64,000 bases of DNA from assembly GCA_032158295.1 (NCBI GenBank), contig CM063246.1, forward strand, positions 7,183,589-7,247,588, in the 5' to 3' direction. The stretch is from Pycnopodia helianthoides (lineage: Eukaryota; Echinodermata; Asteroidea; Forcipulatida; Asteriidae). The notes under the pieces are model-generated. The model searched no databases. It saw only the letters and a program-made list of their open reading frames with translations, and was not told the origin of the DNA. The position numbers and the translations under genes were made by a program. Positions 33,501 through 43,853 of the stretch are shown here, piece by piece; position 1 is the stretch's first letter, and each line of letters opens with the position of its first letter.

Positions 33501-36500
33501 TTGTATATTTTATTGTTCTCTTTATGCGCTTAGAGGCTTTTGCATTAGGCGCTTTACAAATGTCTTTATTATTATTATTATTAATGTTGAAACTGACTAC
33601 AGGCTCAAACCTGTGTGCTAAAGCTGCTTATAAGAGAATTTTGCTCAACAAAATGTTTTACAAAATAAAACCAAGAGGAATGTTATCTTACGAAGCAAAA
33701 CCAAGAGGTATGTTATTTTACATGTACTTGCTGTTTTGATTGGTAAGCAAGATTTTCTGTGCTTAGCAGACTCAAGAGACATAGAGCCCCAGCCAGATGT
33801 TTAGCACATTCCTCCAACCATTTTAGAAACTTTTTTAGCAGGATTTTCATGCAGCAATCCTTTTTTTCCCATCAAATTTAAGCATAAAAATTGTAAAAAG
33901 AAATATTGTTTTGATTTGGGATTGGGTTGGATACCATTAATTTGTACAACTAGGGCCCAATTTCATAGAGCTGCTTAAGCAATAAGTATAGCTGAATAGT
34001 TTTGTGCTAAGCAATAGTGAGCAGGATACCAGTCCCAGATGAGATATGTGAAATTGCATTTTGGCTGGTAACCTTAAGCTTAAGCAGCTCTATGAACTTG
34101 GGCCATCTGAAGGAAGAAGCAATAAGGGTTAAGTTTCTTGCCTAAGGACACAAGTGTCAATATATATTCGGTTTGCGGTAGCACCATGTGTATAAATATC
34201 TACCTTGCTGTGTAGATTCGTTCTTTAGAGAACTCGTCTTGCTATTTATTCTACTACCGGGGAGTAGATTTTCGGAATTCGGGAGACTTCTCAGTTCTGA
34301 AAAGAACTGTCCTGCTTATTAACTACTACCTGGGCGGGAGGTAGGCAATCGGCCTGGACTACTACTTTAGCTTTGTGGATCGGGGGGACTTCTCATAATT
34401 AGTCTCAATTTGGTCTCAATGTTTTGACTAGCTTGCTCTAGTCATCGTCAGGAGACTGAAGAGTGTAAGACATGCTGGACTATTTATAAGGATTCAGAGG
34501 TGTCAAGACCAAGACTTCAAACCCACACTCTGCTGATCAGGAACACCAGTGCTCAAGTCCAGTTTGCTTGACCGCTCTGCCACAACATGTCACAAAGTAT
34601 AAATGTATTATACGCCACAAAGAAGCCAACTAACTCTTTGGACAGTTCTTTTAAGAAGCACATCGTTAAAAAAAAATAGTTCACTTGTAAAAGGTTGTGT
34701 CAAAACGTAGGCAAATCTCCGAGCTGCCAACTCTCCCTGATTCTGCAGAAAGTTCCCTGAAAATAAACCAATCTTTCCATGTTTTGGTGAACACATTTGA
34801 AAATCTCCCTGATTAAGGAAACTTTTCCCCAATTATGTTGAATGTGATTCTAAATATCTCCCTGATTGATGTACAAAATCTCCCTGATTGCAAGATGCAA
34901 ATGTTGGCAGCTCTGAATTTGTTTAGTTTGTATTTAAAGTTTTCCCCTACTTGTTGCCTTACATTTATGATTTTTCGTTAATAGTTTTTTTTCCCTCTCC
35001 TTGAAGGTAAATGCTCTTTTAGCTGGCAAGGAATATCTGTACAGTGCTGGGGCCGACCAATCCTTACGCATGTGGAAATACGACACAATGACAGAGCACA
35101 AATGTGTCAAAGTGAGCCATAAGAAATACTTATCGTTATATATTTCTGATCAGAAACATTAGAACTTGTGTCAGATGCGCTTGACCCCTCAGCCACAACA
35201 CGTCACGTAAACCCAGAGAGCACAAGTTCAAATTCTGTTCTAGTTAATCTTCCTTTGTTTAACCCCAAAATTGATTTATAACCACCGTCAGTTTTCCTTT
35301 TGGTTTTACTACTTAATTACTATTTTATTAAAGTTTTCAGTTCAACTGCCATTTTTGAATTTTCTTCTGTCTTGATGGATTATCATGTTTCTTGAACTCA
35401 TGGAATCCCTCTCATATCAATATTGGTTTATTCTCTTTAGCCAATGAGCCAATTGTAAAGTGACCAGTCAATAATTATTGTAGGCTGTGTGAAAAAGCAA
35501 AGGCTGAGTTCGGAATCAGACTCAATCTAAACTGCAGCTTGGGTATGGAGGGTGAACATGGACAAAACTACAGCTTTATTAAAAATTACCTTTGTGCTTA
35601 GGCTTGAATGCTTTTTGGTTTGTATAGTGTAAGCTTGGTTGACTAAAGTCGCCAATGGAAAGGTTAACCACTTGACTTGATAACATACCAACCCCCCCCC
35701 CAACCAAAGGTATATTTTGCTCTAAGTTTCTTATAATTTTCATTTTTTCAAACAGCACGCTCATGACAGTGGTATTTGTGCTTTGGCAAAGAACACCAAG
35801 TATCTCTTCTCTTCTGGTCAGTCAACCATAAAGGTAAACATTGATGTGTCTTGTCCATTTGAAAGCCTCTGAGCATTTTAATTTGGTGTCAATTAGAAGA
35901 AAAGTCTGATTTGAAAAACAAGGTTTGCCCGAATGGACGTGAGAAAATTAAGGATTTCACAGGAGATGACGTCTTTACCTGCAAATATTTTTTGGACAGA
36001 CTTGATGCAGACGTTTTTTTGACGCCCGGAACAACTTTGTATTTTCCTCAATTTTTTTTCGCTAACAGACGGACAGCGGACGTTTTTAACCACCCAGACT
36101 TTCCAGTGAGTAGTGTTTTGAGGAAGGCACCTACCTTGATACGCTTTGTTTCACCCGTGCAAAGGGCGACAACAGGTTCTGTTTCAGAACCACCACAACT
36201 CATGGAGAGATTTATGTACTCGGTGTCTCCACAGACATTACTTGAAGATAACACTACTCATTTTTTAAAGAATTTGATGTTCGTAAAATTACGCCCCTAT
36301 AACAAACAAGTTTTTAGAAGGTGTCAATAATAATTTTAATCCTTTGTTTCACTACTCATTTTAGAAGAATTTGATGTTTGTACAATTACGCCCCTATAAC
36401 AAACAAGTTTTTAGAAGGTGTCAACAATAATTTTAATCCTTTGTTTCATTTTGTAGGTTTGGTTAGTGCACACTTTAGAATCTGTTACAACGATACCTGG

Positions 36501-39500
36501 ATTGCATCATTGGGTTCGGGCGTTGACCATAGAACCTTCTCAGGTATGTACAAGTTCAATTCAGAACAAAATAGTAACAACAAAACTGCCTTTTTGTAAA
36601 AAAAAATGTCCAATATATGTGAATTATTCACACCATTGCCTATTGCTTTTCTGTTGAAAAGTGAATGCATAACTTGTGCACATTGGTTAATTAGGTAGCC
36701 TTTCTTCTACTGCAACTCTAAATCATGCATTTTGTGTGTCATTTTAAAGGTGACAAAATAGAGCTGACAAAATAGTCGCAGACAGTGTTTGTGTGATAAA
36801 CCATATACATGTACATGAAATAACAAACCTGTGAAAATTTGGGCGTAATCTGTTGTGTTAGTCAGGAGAAAATAGTGAAAAACCATACACAATTTTCAGC
36901 ATGTAAACGCATTGTCCATAATTTTGGTTGTTACAACAAAATCAGCCGTTGTGGTTTCAGATACAGTTTTCTCGAATATGACTTCATTTCAGAGGGAAAT
37001 ATCTCACAGAAAAAATGGTTCTAGCATGAACATCATAATCAATAAGCTTCAGACTAAAATTAAACAATGATGTTTTTTATACTTACAAATTCTGCATAAT
37101 ACCATTAATCCATGAAAGAAACTTACATTGTCAGGGAGAAATGATTGGTCTTTCTAAAACTTAGGTGCAGATAATTCCAGAGCATTGTGGGTTCTTGTGA
37201 ACAAACTGAAAGACAAGTGGTTCTATTAATTTGCTATTGGCTTCTGACAAATGTGCAGGCATTCTGTGTGAAGTGGGCATGATTTATGGGAAAGTACTGA
37301 GTATACAGTGCTTCACACACATCAGTGTATGGGTAAAACCAAATGTTATTCTTTATCCCCGATGCAAATTTAACATATATTAAACAAAGTCCTTAATAGC
37401 ATTGGATTGATTAGTAGACTCTGCATAGATTTCAAATGACAACTTGAAATTCTCGTTAACCATTCTATGTGCTTTTTTTTTAATAGGAAAGTCTGTACAG
37501 TGGTTCACACAATATAGTCTATATATGGGATGCCACAGGGCAGTTCACACTGAAGAGAAAGCTGGAACACGAGTATGGGTCTGTCTACTCCATTGCAATC
37601 ACATCACAATATATCATCTTAGGTGAGTCTTTTACTGTCTGTCCCTGTACCCCATGCATGTGTCTCCACTACCTCCTCAATAGACTGTTATCATTGTGCC
37701 ACCATATTGGTCATCTTCCCTGTACCCAATAGCAGTAATCGATGCTAAGTTTCATTCTACAAAAAGGAACCAGACTGTTAATCCTTCGAGCCTCGGTTTG
37801 GTTACTTTGATATAAATGGGAGAAAATCAAGATGGCTGCATCATGATGAAGGTCTACAGCCCATATGCATGTCCCAATGCGCATGACCAGAAGTGATCTG
37901 CCCGCAAAGAACTACTGGGTGAAATCGAGTCCAAACAACATCGGCAACCATCAAGATATACCAAATTTATTGAGACCTTTAGTCATTGGAAAGCATGTGA
38001 ACGGCATGTTGAAACATTTGCAGTCCTTTTGAAGCAGCAGGTTACAAATGAGTTAGTGGCCAACGTTAAAGGGTGTGAACAACATTGATAAGCTTGAAAA
38101 ATACTAATATTCACAGATTTCCACCTAACCTACAGTACATGATATATAGATGGTCATGGCGGAAAACTTCCCTTGAACTATTTTTGCCTGAAACGCCACT
38201 GCCTTTGAGAAATGAGTAAAGCAATTAGTTTTGATTTCACAAGACAAATGTTTGAAAACAAACATATCATGGGTTTTTTTTCACTATTTTCTTGTGACTC
38301 CGATGAATGATTGAGCTTAAACGTTCACAGGTTTGTTAGGTCACATGAAGTGTGGTTTAACTGCTCAATTTACCAATGTTGTAAATCCTCCTTGTATTGG
38401 TTATTTGTGATAAGACACTTCTAAAGAGTCTGTTTTCCTTGTTTATGTACAGATGGAATTCCGTTTGAAATGTTCAGTCTTGGGGGATAGGAAAGTGGAG
38501 TAAGGACACGATTTTGTTGGTGTTCAGCTCTGTTTTTGTGCTTATGTTTGACGCATGACTTTGATGTGTGGGTATTCTTTGTAAACTTAAAGCCTAATTG
38601 CTTATGTGTGTGTACGTTCTTAAATTTGTGATGGTGCTACATGGGCCCAATTTTATAGAGCTGCTTTAAGGTAGGGTCATAAATTAGTAAGTACTCCAAA
38701 ACTTTAAGACCATAAAAAAATTTACCTGGTGAGAATCACTGCAGCCGTTGATAGTATAAACTATATTGAGAAAGGATTCCCTTCGAAGTAATATGGGTTT
38801 GATAATTTTTCGCCCCAAAACACTTGAATCTGAGAAAATTATTTATGGATGAATCGTTTCTTAGATTTATGAGGGTTGATGTTCGTTCGGGAATGCTGCA
38901 TCCGGAGATGCCCATGGTTTACTTTATTTCCAACCATGTTTACAATAGTAAACCCTGGAAGGGAAACTCCTTACTTGGACCCTGATTGGACAAAACCAAA
39001 TGTTAACCTTTGTCAAAAAAGCTGGCCGGCAACCAATGTACAAACAGCCTGTTAAATCTGGTACCGGACCACGAGACTATGACGAAGATGTGAATTTTGA
39101 AAAGCAGCCAGACTATTCTAATTTGCATACGTATCCAAAGATTTTGGATATGCAAATGATCCAATACCAGGGTGAGAGAGCGGTCAACCTCGTACTGCTC
39201 GACACACCCTGGGGACGAGGTTGATGCAGTTGGTACTCACTGCCAATGTTCTTGTGAAAATATTGTGACAGTTTTTTTTCCCATTTTCTCAGCAAGTAGA
39301 CACTGTTTGCAGCTGAAACTTTCACATGTGGCTTTATTGTATCTTTCTTTATAATTTTGCCTTTAAATCAACATTACGTTGACAGGAAAACCAATCCATA
39401 ACCCTGCCTTTATGCAATAAATATTGCTAAGCATTTTTATTAGTAGGACGCGAGTCACAAGTGGTACATGTGGATTTTTTTGCTGCTGCTGGTAACCTTA

Positions 39501-42500
39501 TTCTGGTAAGCATATTTGATTTATGCTTAAGCAGCTCTGTGACTTTAGGACCTGGTTTGAGACATCATTGTTCTCTCAAAATTTCGACTTGACAGATGGG
39601 ATCATACAACATGGACAAAATTGTGACTTGCACTATTTTATATTTGAAAGATTTTTGTGTGTGTTAACATTCCCATGCCCCGTCTGTGACAGCTGTCCTG
39701 CTAATTTGTGCTAAGCAGAGAATTTTTAAGCGAAATTTTGCTGCTTAAGCAGCTCCATGAATTGGGCCCATTTAGCTTTAATAGTCACCGTTATTAATTT
39801 TGGAGGGATCATTGGTATTTGTGCATGAAAACTCTTTTCCTTGTCTTCCTGTGACCCTTGAACTTTGACCAGGTACACGGGGAGAAAATGGGAATGAGGA
39901 CAAGAACATTAACGACAGACATTCAGGTAGGGCTTATATAACGGTCTTTAGGCTCGGCCATTGTGGAGGAACAGATCCCTAAAAGCAAAGACGAAGGAAA
40001 TTATTGTTAAAAAAGGCTAAAACTTCATTTTTGTCTGGTGCATACTCCGTTGGTCTTCTTTTAGTCTTGCTTTGATTGACTTTTATATGGGGCCTTTAAA
40101 GAATATCATTGCAAAGATGTCATCTCTGCTTTTCAGCACGAACTATGATGATGAAGAAATGAAAAACAAATTTTAAAGAGCAAGTATGTTCTAAGCCAGC
40201 TCGGCAGTTCAGAGATCTTGTCCATGCTTTAGTTTACAGTCAATTAAGCAACCCTTGTGAAAAACGGTAAAGGCATTTTTGTAATTATTGTTTTGTTTTG
40301 TTTGTTGTTGGTTTTATTTTGCATTATCAAACTCACACCCAATAATGAGTAACACAATATATTTTAAAAAATTCAAGTTTCGCTGTTTGTTTTTGTTAAA
40401 TTGGTGTTTTTTTAAATTCATAGTTTCTTTTTTTTGTAAATCCTGTTCGTGAGTGTGACGTAATCCCACTGTAAGCCACGCCCCCTTACACAGACTGGCT
40501 CCACTGATTACCAGAAGCTCACAGGAATTGCATTGAACTAGTCTTCCTTCACGATGTTTCATGCAAGAAAAATGTAATAATTAGACTTTACTTTTACAGA
40601 CGTTCTTCAAAGACTACTGTTTCTCAAAATCAAAAGTTTCGGTCATGAGAAATGCTCTTGAACAATGAAATGGGAGATTTTTGCTGAAAATTACACACAT
40701 ATGTGTGCCAGCTTTAAAGGAGGGAGTAGCAAAAGTTTGGGGCATGCATGAGGTATGCTGGCATGTGATGAAGTGACTTACCAACAGGACTATTTTGACT
40801 GTCACTGTTGAATTCGTGTTCGATATATAGTTTATGAAAATAACTTGAGGTGAATAATTAAGACATTTTCTAAGTTTGTATGTTTCAATCTTTTCAATTT
40901 ACATTTTGCGTGCAGGCACATACAACAGAAATATGCAAATATTTGATGTCATCACCCATCAGCACGTAAAATGCCTCGGCGGTCATATTGGAATTGTTAC
41001 TGACTTGGCAACGAGTCCAGCTGGTCAGTTTATTATATCAAGTTCCTATGACAACACGGTGCAGGTAATTTTTTTCTTTCAAACCATTTGGAGACTTATG
41101 AGATGCTAGGTAGTACCTGAGATGCTAGATAGCACCTGTTTTTCCTTACAAGGTGCTAAATAAATGGGTCTCATTATTAAACAGCTTTGCCTACCTGCTG
41201 TCAAAATAACGCTTTTAGACGCCCGTTGGGTGTAATAAAGAGCTATATAAGAGCTGTGTATTGTATATAATATTTTTATTATAGAAAAAGCTAATAATGA
41301 GTATGTATCATAGTGAATTATTATTACCATAACCCTTGATCAGAATGATGTTGATGCTGAAACAGACGGTGCTTCACTTAGCTTGTGGTGTGTCATGGTC
41401 GAGCGGTCGACTGCATCGGACTCAAGTTCTGATGGTTGAATCATTAGAGTGTGGGTTCGAATCCTGGTCATGACACTTGTGTCTTTGAGCAAGGCACTTA
41501 ACCATAATTGCTTCTCTTGTCCCAGGTGTATAAATGGGAACCTGAGAGGGCTGAGACAGTATTGTGTTGGATTAAGCCCCTAGTGCTAATTTAAGCAGCT
41601 CGGGGTTGTATGCTCCCCAGGGAGTTGAGAAAGTTTGATGAATGGTCTTGCCCGATGAACAGGGATAATAAAGCGCCTTGATCTAGCTACTTGGATATAT
41701 ACGCTATATAAGAACCAACTATTATTATTAAAAAATTTGCTTACTTCACTGACCGGAGGTTAAAAACCAACATTGATACAATGTATGTTGCTTGTTTAGG
41801 TGTGGGATCTGAAGAATTTCTTGTCCCTCCAAGTTCTCTCTCGTCACCAGGGCAGCGTCAATGTCATAACCTTGCATCATAGTCTACTCTTCACTGGCTC
41901 TGAAGACAAAGAAATCAAGGTATGATTAAGACATAAGACAACGGAAGTCATTTTCTTTAGTTTACTTCTATATTTATTTGTTTTAGCCTGTCCATGTATG
42001 CGGCAGCGTGGCATGGGCGGCTAGTGCGTAAAGTGCTCGCCTCTCACCACTGTGGCCCTGGTTTGGTTCCCGGTTAGGGCCATTTGTGAGTAGAGTTGTG
42101 CGTTGGTTCTCTCCTTTTCTCCAGGCCCCCGGTCTTTCTCCCTATGAAAAAAATCAAACACTTTCACTCTCTGACTGTGCTCCGTGGTCATATATGGGTC
42201 GATGTGACTGGTTGCCAAAGGGGCCAGCCCTTGCATGCCTGCTGCTCGAACACGTTCTAGCTGCATCCTTCGCAACTCAGCTTCTCAGCTGTGAGTAAGG
42301 ATGATTAGCCTCCCAAATTATTTGTAAAGTATGTCCATGGCAGAAGAACTCTTCTGTAAAAACTAAATAACAGCCAATCATTTTATGCCATTTCCAAGCA
42401 TGTTTCATTTGATTTAGTAAGTATTGGATCCTTACAACTTTGGGGAAAAATAGGGGAAAGGATTTTGGATAGCAAGGGTAACAGACGATGGACTGTTTCT

Positions 42501-43853
42501 CAAGTTTTGCATGGTGAGGTATCAATGTATTTTTTCGGTTTGTGGTAACACCATAGATATCAGAAATAAATAGACTAATTATTTCTGAAAAGAACTTTCC
42601 TGCTTTTAAGTAATACCTGGGGAGGTAAGAAATCGGCCTGGACTACTACTTTCGCTTAGTGGATCGAGGGGACTTCTCGTTATTAACTTCACTGCCCCAG
42701 AGGGCTGGGGTTTTGCACAATATCAGTGACATCAACATTTTCCAAAAGTTTCAAGTCAACATTATAGTTTCATAATTACACCATAATAAGCACAAAGACC
42801 ATATCACAAAATTTTCAAATTCATGGCCAAGTGAAACTTTTAATTAAGTTTTTAAACAGTAATCTGATATAGATGATTATTGTGTGACGCCACTTTTGCA
42901 AAATAAAGGATTATTGGTAGGCAAGTGTTTATTGCTGCCCACTTATTCAAGGTTACGTCCAACTGCATCGCGGTCTAGTTGATTTGTGGGAGTAAAATTT
43001 CATGTGAGCCAGTTGATGTTTCAGAAATATTTCCAGTAAAAATAAAAGATCGATATGAATCAGAAGTGCTCAAAATGTGAGTCTGTTTCTCTGTTTTTAG
43101 GCGTACAAAGGCTTGATTTTTACCCCCCAAAATGCAGAAGCTCAGACCTACCAGGGGCTTTGCCCCCTGGACCCCACCCGCCGTTTCGTTGTTTTGAGCC
43201 TCTCCCCCCCCCCCCAAGCTGTAATCCTGGGTTGTGCCGTTGCTGTCGACGATGCAAATCTAACAAGTAATGCAGGAAGTTTGTCAATGTACAAATATTA
43301 ATTTCGAAATAGTTTTAAGATTCATCGTTAACAAAGAAGAGATGTCGAGGGATAATTTATTTTTGCTAGCATGTGGACTCGATCCTCCCACGGTCTCTTC
43401 ACCTATGTCACTCCACACCAAATTGGCTGGTTTTTTGATAAAGTTGGAATGCCTGATGCTGTGATTATAGCACTATGTGCTTTCTTAGTGACTGAAACAG
43501 ACCCTTGAAAATGGTATCATCAACTACTGCTGCGTAATCCCCCAAAGTTCCGAAACTTAATATGGTATCACCAGAGTGTAATAGCAAGACAAGTTCTTAC
43601 AAGAACAATCTACATGGCAAAGTCGATATTATCACATGGTGTTACCACAACCAAAAACAATACATATATAAAACAAAATATTAGTTAAGAATTTTACAAT
43701 TTTTTTCTGAAATGGTTTTTACAGAGTTGTTGTGTACTAAGATGTTTTTTTATCTTCTCATTCGTTCTCCCTTTCTTGCAGATATTTAAATATTTTTGTC
43801 TGATCACCTACAGCAGCTTTGGCAACCATATCTTGCCAGGAAAGGACACATGA
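12504..43853 (+). CDS. TRAF7: TRAF7-like E3 ubiquitin ligase (RING, zinc fingers, coiled coil, WD40)
   Basis: Fourteen exons join in phase: 12504-12709, 13365-13633, 15733-15836, 16472-16581, 17439-17566, 32349-32439, 33064-33205, 35007-35111, 35756-35833, 36457-36543, 37487-37622, 40916-41064, 41800-41919 and 43782-43853, giving 598 residues. A RING lies at about 16-57 ([17 protein letters not shown]; the last ligand is Asp, as in known TRAF7). TRAF-type zinc fingers span about 85-180 ([13 protein letters not shown]). A polar, probably coiled-coil stretch follows to about 290, then seven WD40 repeats ([25 protein letters not shown]). Known TRAF7 promotes ubiquitination and works with MEKK3 in stress-kinase signalling. 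Human TRAF7 has about 130 more N-terminal residues; here an in-frame stop lies just before the ATG, so that extension is absent or lies on another exon. The large 17567-32348 intron is mostly the inserted fold-back; without it the intron would be about 1.3 kb. Confidence 0.93.
12884..13025. repeat. Truncated MITE, GGGCCC/CATAGAGC family
   Basis: Begins GGGCCCCAATATCATTGAG and contains the TGCTAAGCAGAAATGAGCA core, but the right inverted end is missing. It lies in TRAF7 intron 1. Confidence 0.6.
13680..14335. repeat. Foldback-like dispersed element with internal palindrome
   Basis: The left part (CAGGGCTCAAATTTGAC, GGCCAGTGG, GGCCAGTAAACTC) recurs in reverse at 63850-63950. The middle ACAAGACCAGAAT / AAACTGTTTTTATTTGAA words recur, in either orientation, near 52320-52430, 55655-55760 and 63640-63720. 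Within it, 14112-14210 forms a strong hairpin whose arms carry CTGCAGCA and GTCAACAGTTAAG. It is not coding. Confidence 0.55.
14640..14865 (+). repeat. piggyBac-type MITE, copy 2
   Basis: Same TTAACCCTC and GAGGGTTAA ends as the copy at 7955-8183, with high identity throughout (GTACACAGTTAGTTCTG, GGTTGGTCAACTCAC). It lies in TRAF7 intron 2. Confidence 0.8.
16608..16785. repeat. MITE, GGGCCC/CATAGAGC family, right end truncated
   Basis: Begins GGGCCCAATTTCATGGAG and carries the GTGACATGATATTTTGGCTGGTAACC core, but stops near TTAGCTACTTTTTATGC without the closing inverted end. It starts about 25 bases inside the intron after TRAF7 exon 4. Confidence 0.6.
17612..18590 (+). other. Noisy duplicate of the clean sequence at 31085-32065
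   Basis: This segment and 31085-32065 share the same order of words (ACAGACTGTG, CAGCCCCAGGAGCAGGTGG, GTAAAGCACCTACAGAGAC, CTACTAAGTAAAAAGTG). The copy here is peppered with missing bases and stretched homopolymers. The beginning resembles a tRNA-derived SINE head (GGCCGAGTGGTC near 17602). Confidence 0.85.
19300..24475 (-). pseudogene. Error-ridden reverse copy of TRAF7 exons 1-5
   Basis: Recognisable counterparts are exon 1 at about 24270-24475, exon 2 at about 23351-23621, exon 3 at about 21073-21176, exon 4 at about 20298-20410 and exon 5 at about 19300-19430. Each has frameshifts and substitutions. The start codon region reads CCTC in place of CATC, and several exons carry stretched homopolymers. 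Spacing mirrors the functional exons, so this is a duplicated rendering and not a retrocopy: introns are present. It is probably an assembly product and not a true pseudogene. Confidence 0.85.
24905..25215 (+). pseudogene. Error-ridden reverse copy of the SRCR-gene membrane/tail exon
   Basis: Plus-strand text here corresponds to the minus-strand exon at 6314-6630. It still shows ATCGTTGTGCTCATCAACGG, the CATCGGCCGCGGCGGGAGGC block and CCTCCTGATTACGATGAGG. Frameshifts break the membrane segment and tail. No copies of the SRCR ectodomain exons follow it, since the arm jumps directly to sequence near the TRAF7 start. Confidence 0.85.
27829..28218 (-). repeat. MITE, ACTGGACAC family, fold-back copy of 3311-3698
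   Basis: Reverse-oriented counterpart of the element at 3311-3698, with the same internal sequence and a few single-base differences. It counts as a duplicate of that insertion and not an independent one. Confidence 0.8.
30112..30585. repeat. MITE with CCATTTTGGGAGTCA ends containing a long hairpin
   Basis: The ends CCATTTTGGGAGTCA (30112) and TGACTCCCAAAATGG (ending 30585) are inverted repeats. Inside, 30361-30483 is an almost perfect palindrome of about 120 bp whose arms carry CCTGCTGTGACATGGTCCA and CACCCTCGG. The terminal motif also occurs at about 27628 and, reversed, near 3890. The noisy partner copy lies around 1090-1560. Confidence 0.7.
30985..31084. other. Assembly gap (100 N)
   Basis: Exactly 100 N bases, the usual placeholder for a gap of unknown size. 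Sequence to the left is the end of the inverted arm, and sequence to the right restarts at the position matching 17612. Confidence 0.99.
31915..32110. repeat. MITE, GGGCCC/CATAGAGC family copy
   Basis: Opens with CCCAATTTCATAGAGC and closes with GCAGCTCTTTGAAATTGGG. A second partial copy immediately precedes it, ending GAAATTGGGCCC near 31900. It lies in TRAF7 intron 5. Confidence 0.7.
33250..33590 (+). mobile_element. 3' end fragment of a CR1/L2-type LINE
   Basis: A frame around 33305-33455 encodes [15 protein letters not shown] followed by HIRQASS and FKSLLKTH. This is the hallmark C-terminus of CR1/L2 clade reverse transcriptase proteins. It is followed by a short tail ending AGGCGCTTTACAAATG and (TTA)n. 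It lies in the TRAF7 intron after the first WD40 exon and is 5' truncated, as is usual for target-primed insertions. Confidence 0.8.
33953..34105. repeat. MITE, GGGCCC/CATAGAGC family copy
   Basis: Opens GGGCCCAATTTCATAGAG and closes GCAGCTCTATGAACTTGGGCC. Core words are as in the other copies. It lies in a TRAF7 intron. Confidence 0.75.
34165..34470 (-). repeat. Retroelement-like repeat with a possible vestigial hammerhead motif
   Basis: The block 34169-34400 (CGGTTTGCGGTAGCACC, CCTGGACTACTACTTT, GGGGACTTCTC) recurs as a shorter copy at about 42534-42690. On the minus strand, 34451-34421 reads CTGACGA, then a perfect six-base stem GACTAG / CTAGTC around AGCAAG, then AAAAC, which resembles the core and stem II of a hammerhead ribozyme. 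Penelope-like elements are known to carry such motifs, so that class is the leading guess. No reverse transcriptase is present here. Confidence 0.4.
34500..34595 (-). repeat. tRNA-derived SINE head fragment (reverse)
   Basis: On the minus strand the words GTGGCAGAGCGGTCAAGC and GGGTTTGAAGTC look like A- and B-box regions, and the body words ACTCAAG / CTGATCAGCAGAGTGTGGG match the SINE at 54092-54470. Confidence 0.55.
36253..36448 (+). repeat. 98-bp tandem duplication next to a TRAF7 splice acceptor
   Basis: Two adjacent units both begin ACTACTCATTTT, at 36253 and 36351, and share GAATTTGATGT, ACGCCCCTATAAC and AGTTTTTAGAAGGTGTC. The end of the array merges into the polypyrimidine tract of the exon that starts at 36457. 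Confidence 0.85.
38910..39225. repeat. MITE with AACCTCGTCCCCA ends, copy 2
   Basis: Matches 6720-7040 almost throughout and ends GGGGACGAGGTTGA. The left inverted end is not preserved. It lies in a TRAF7 intron. Confidence 0.65.
39873..39926 (+). CDS. TRAF7: Possible 54-nt in-frame cassette exon of TRAF7
   Basis: A 54-nt stretch is preceded by TTTGACCAG and followed by GTAGGG. It has the same entry phase (1) as the constitutive exon 40916-41064 and a length divisible by three. If included, it adds 18 polar residues ([10 protein letters not shown]...) between the strand ending YIIL-G and the GTYNRN strand of the fifth WD40 blade. Both it and the next exon begin with a codon completing Gly then Thr. 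Human TRAF7 lacks such an insert. It could be a chance exon-like stretch; only transcripts can tell. Confidence 0.45.
41388..41735 (+). repeat. tRNA-derived SINE with LINE-like (ATT)n tail
   Basis: The head reads GTCATGGTCGAGCGGTC (A-box region) and GTGGGTTCGAATCCTGG (B box near 41452). The body includes AAGGCACTTAACCATAA and CCCCAGGGAGTTGAG. The tail ATATACGCTATATAAG and (TTA)n resembles the end of the LINE fragment at 33250-33590. A full-length-looking relative is at 54092-54470. It lies in a TRAF7 intron. Confidence 0.8.
42000..42302 (+). repeat. Possible second SINE family
   Basis: The head GGGCGGCTAGTGCGTAAAG and a B-box-like GGTTTGGTTCCCGG near 42060 suggest a polymerase III-derived repeat. 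No second copy was found in the window, so the class remains tentative. Confidence 0.35.
42534..42690 (-). repeat. Shorter copy of the 34165-34400 repeat
   Basis: Shares CGGTTTGTGGTAACACCAT, CTGAAAAGAACT and CGGCCTGGACTACTACTTT with the longer copy. The hammerhead-like part is absent. Confidence 0.7.

Noticed and set aside
35911..36330. 139-codon open frame in a TRAF7 intron
   Set aside because: No recognisable domain. It runs through the tandem duplication before exon 36457 and lacks a plausible start context. Kept only as intronic sequence.
42000..42302. Protein-coding frames on both strands
   Set aside because: Frames overlap a polymerase III-like repeat and have no domain or splice context.
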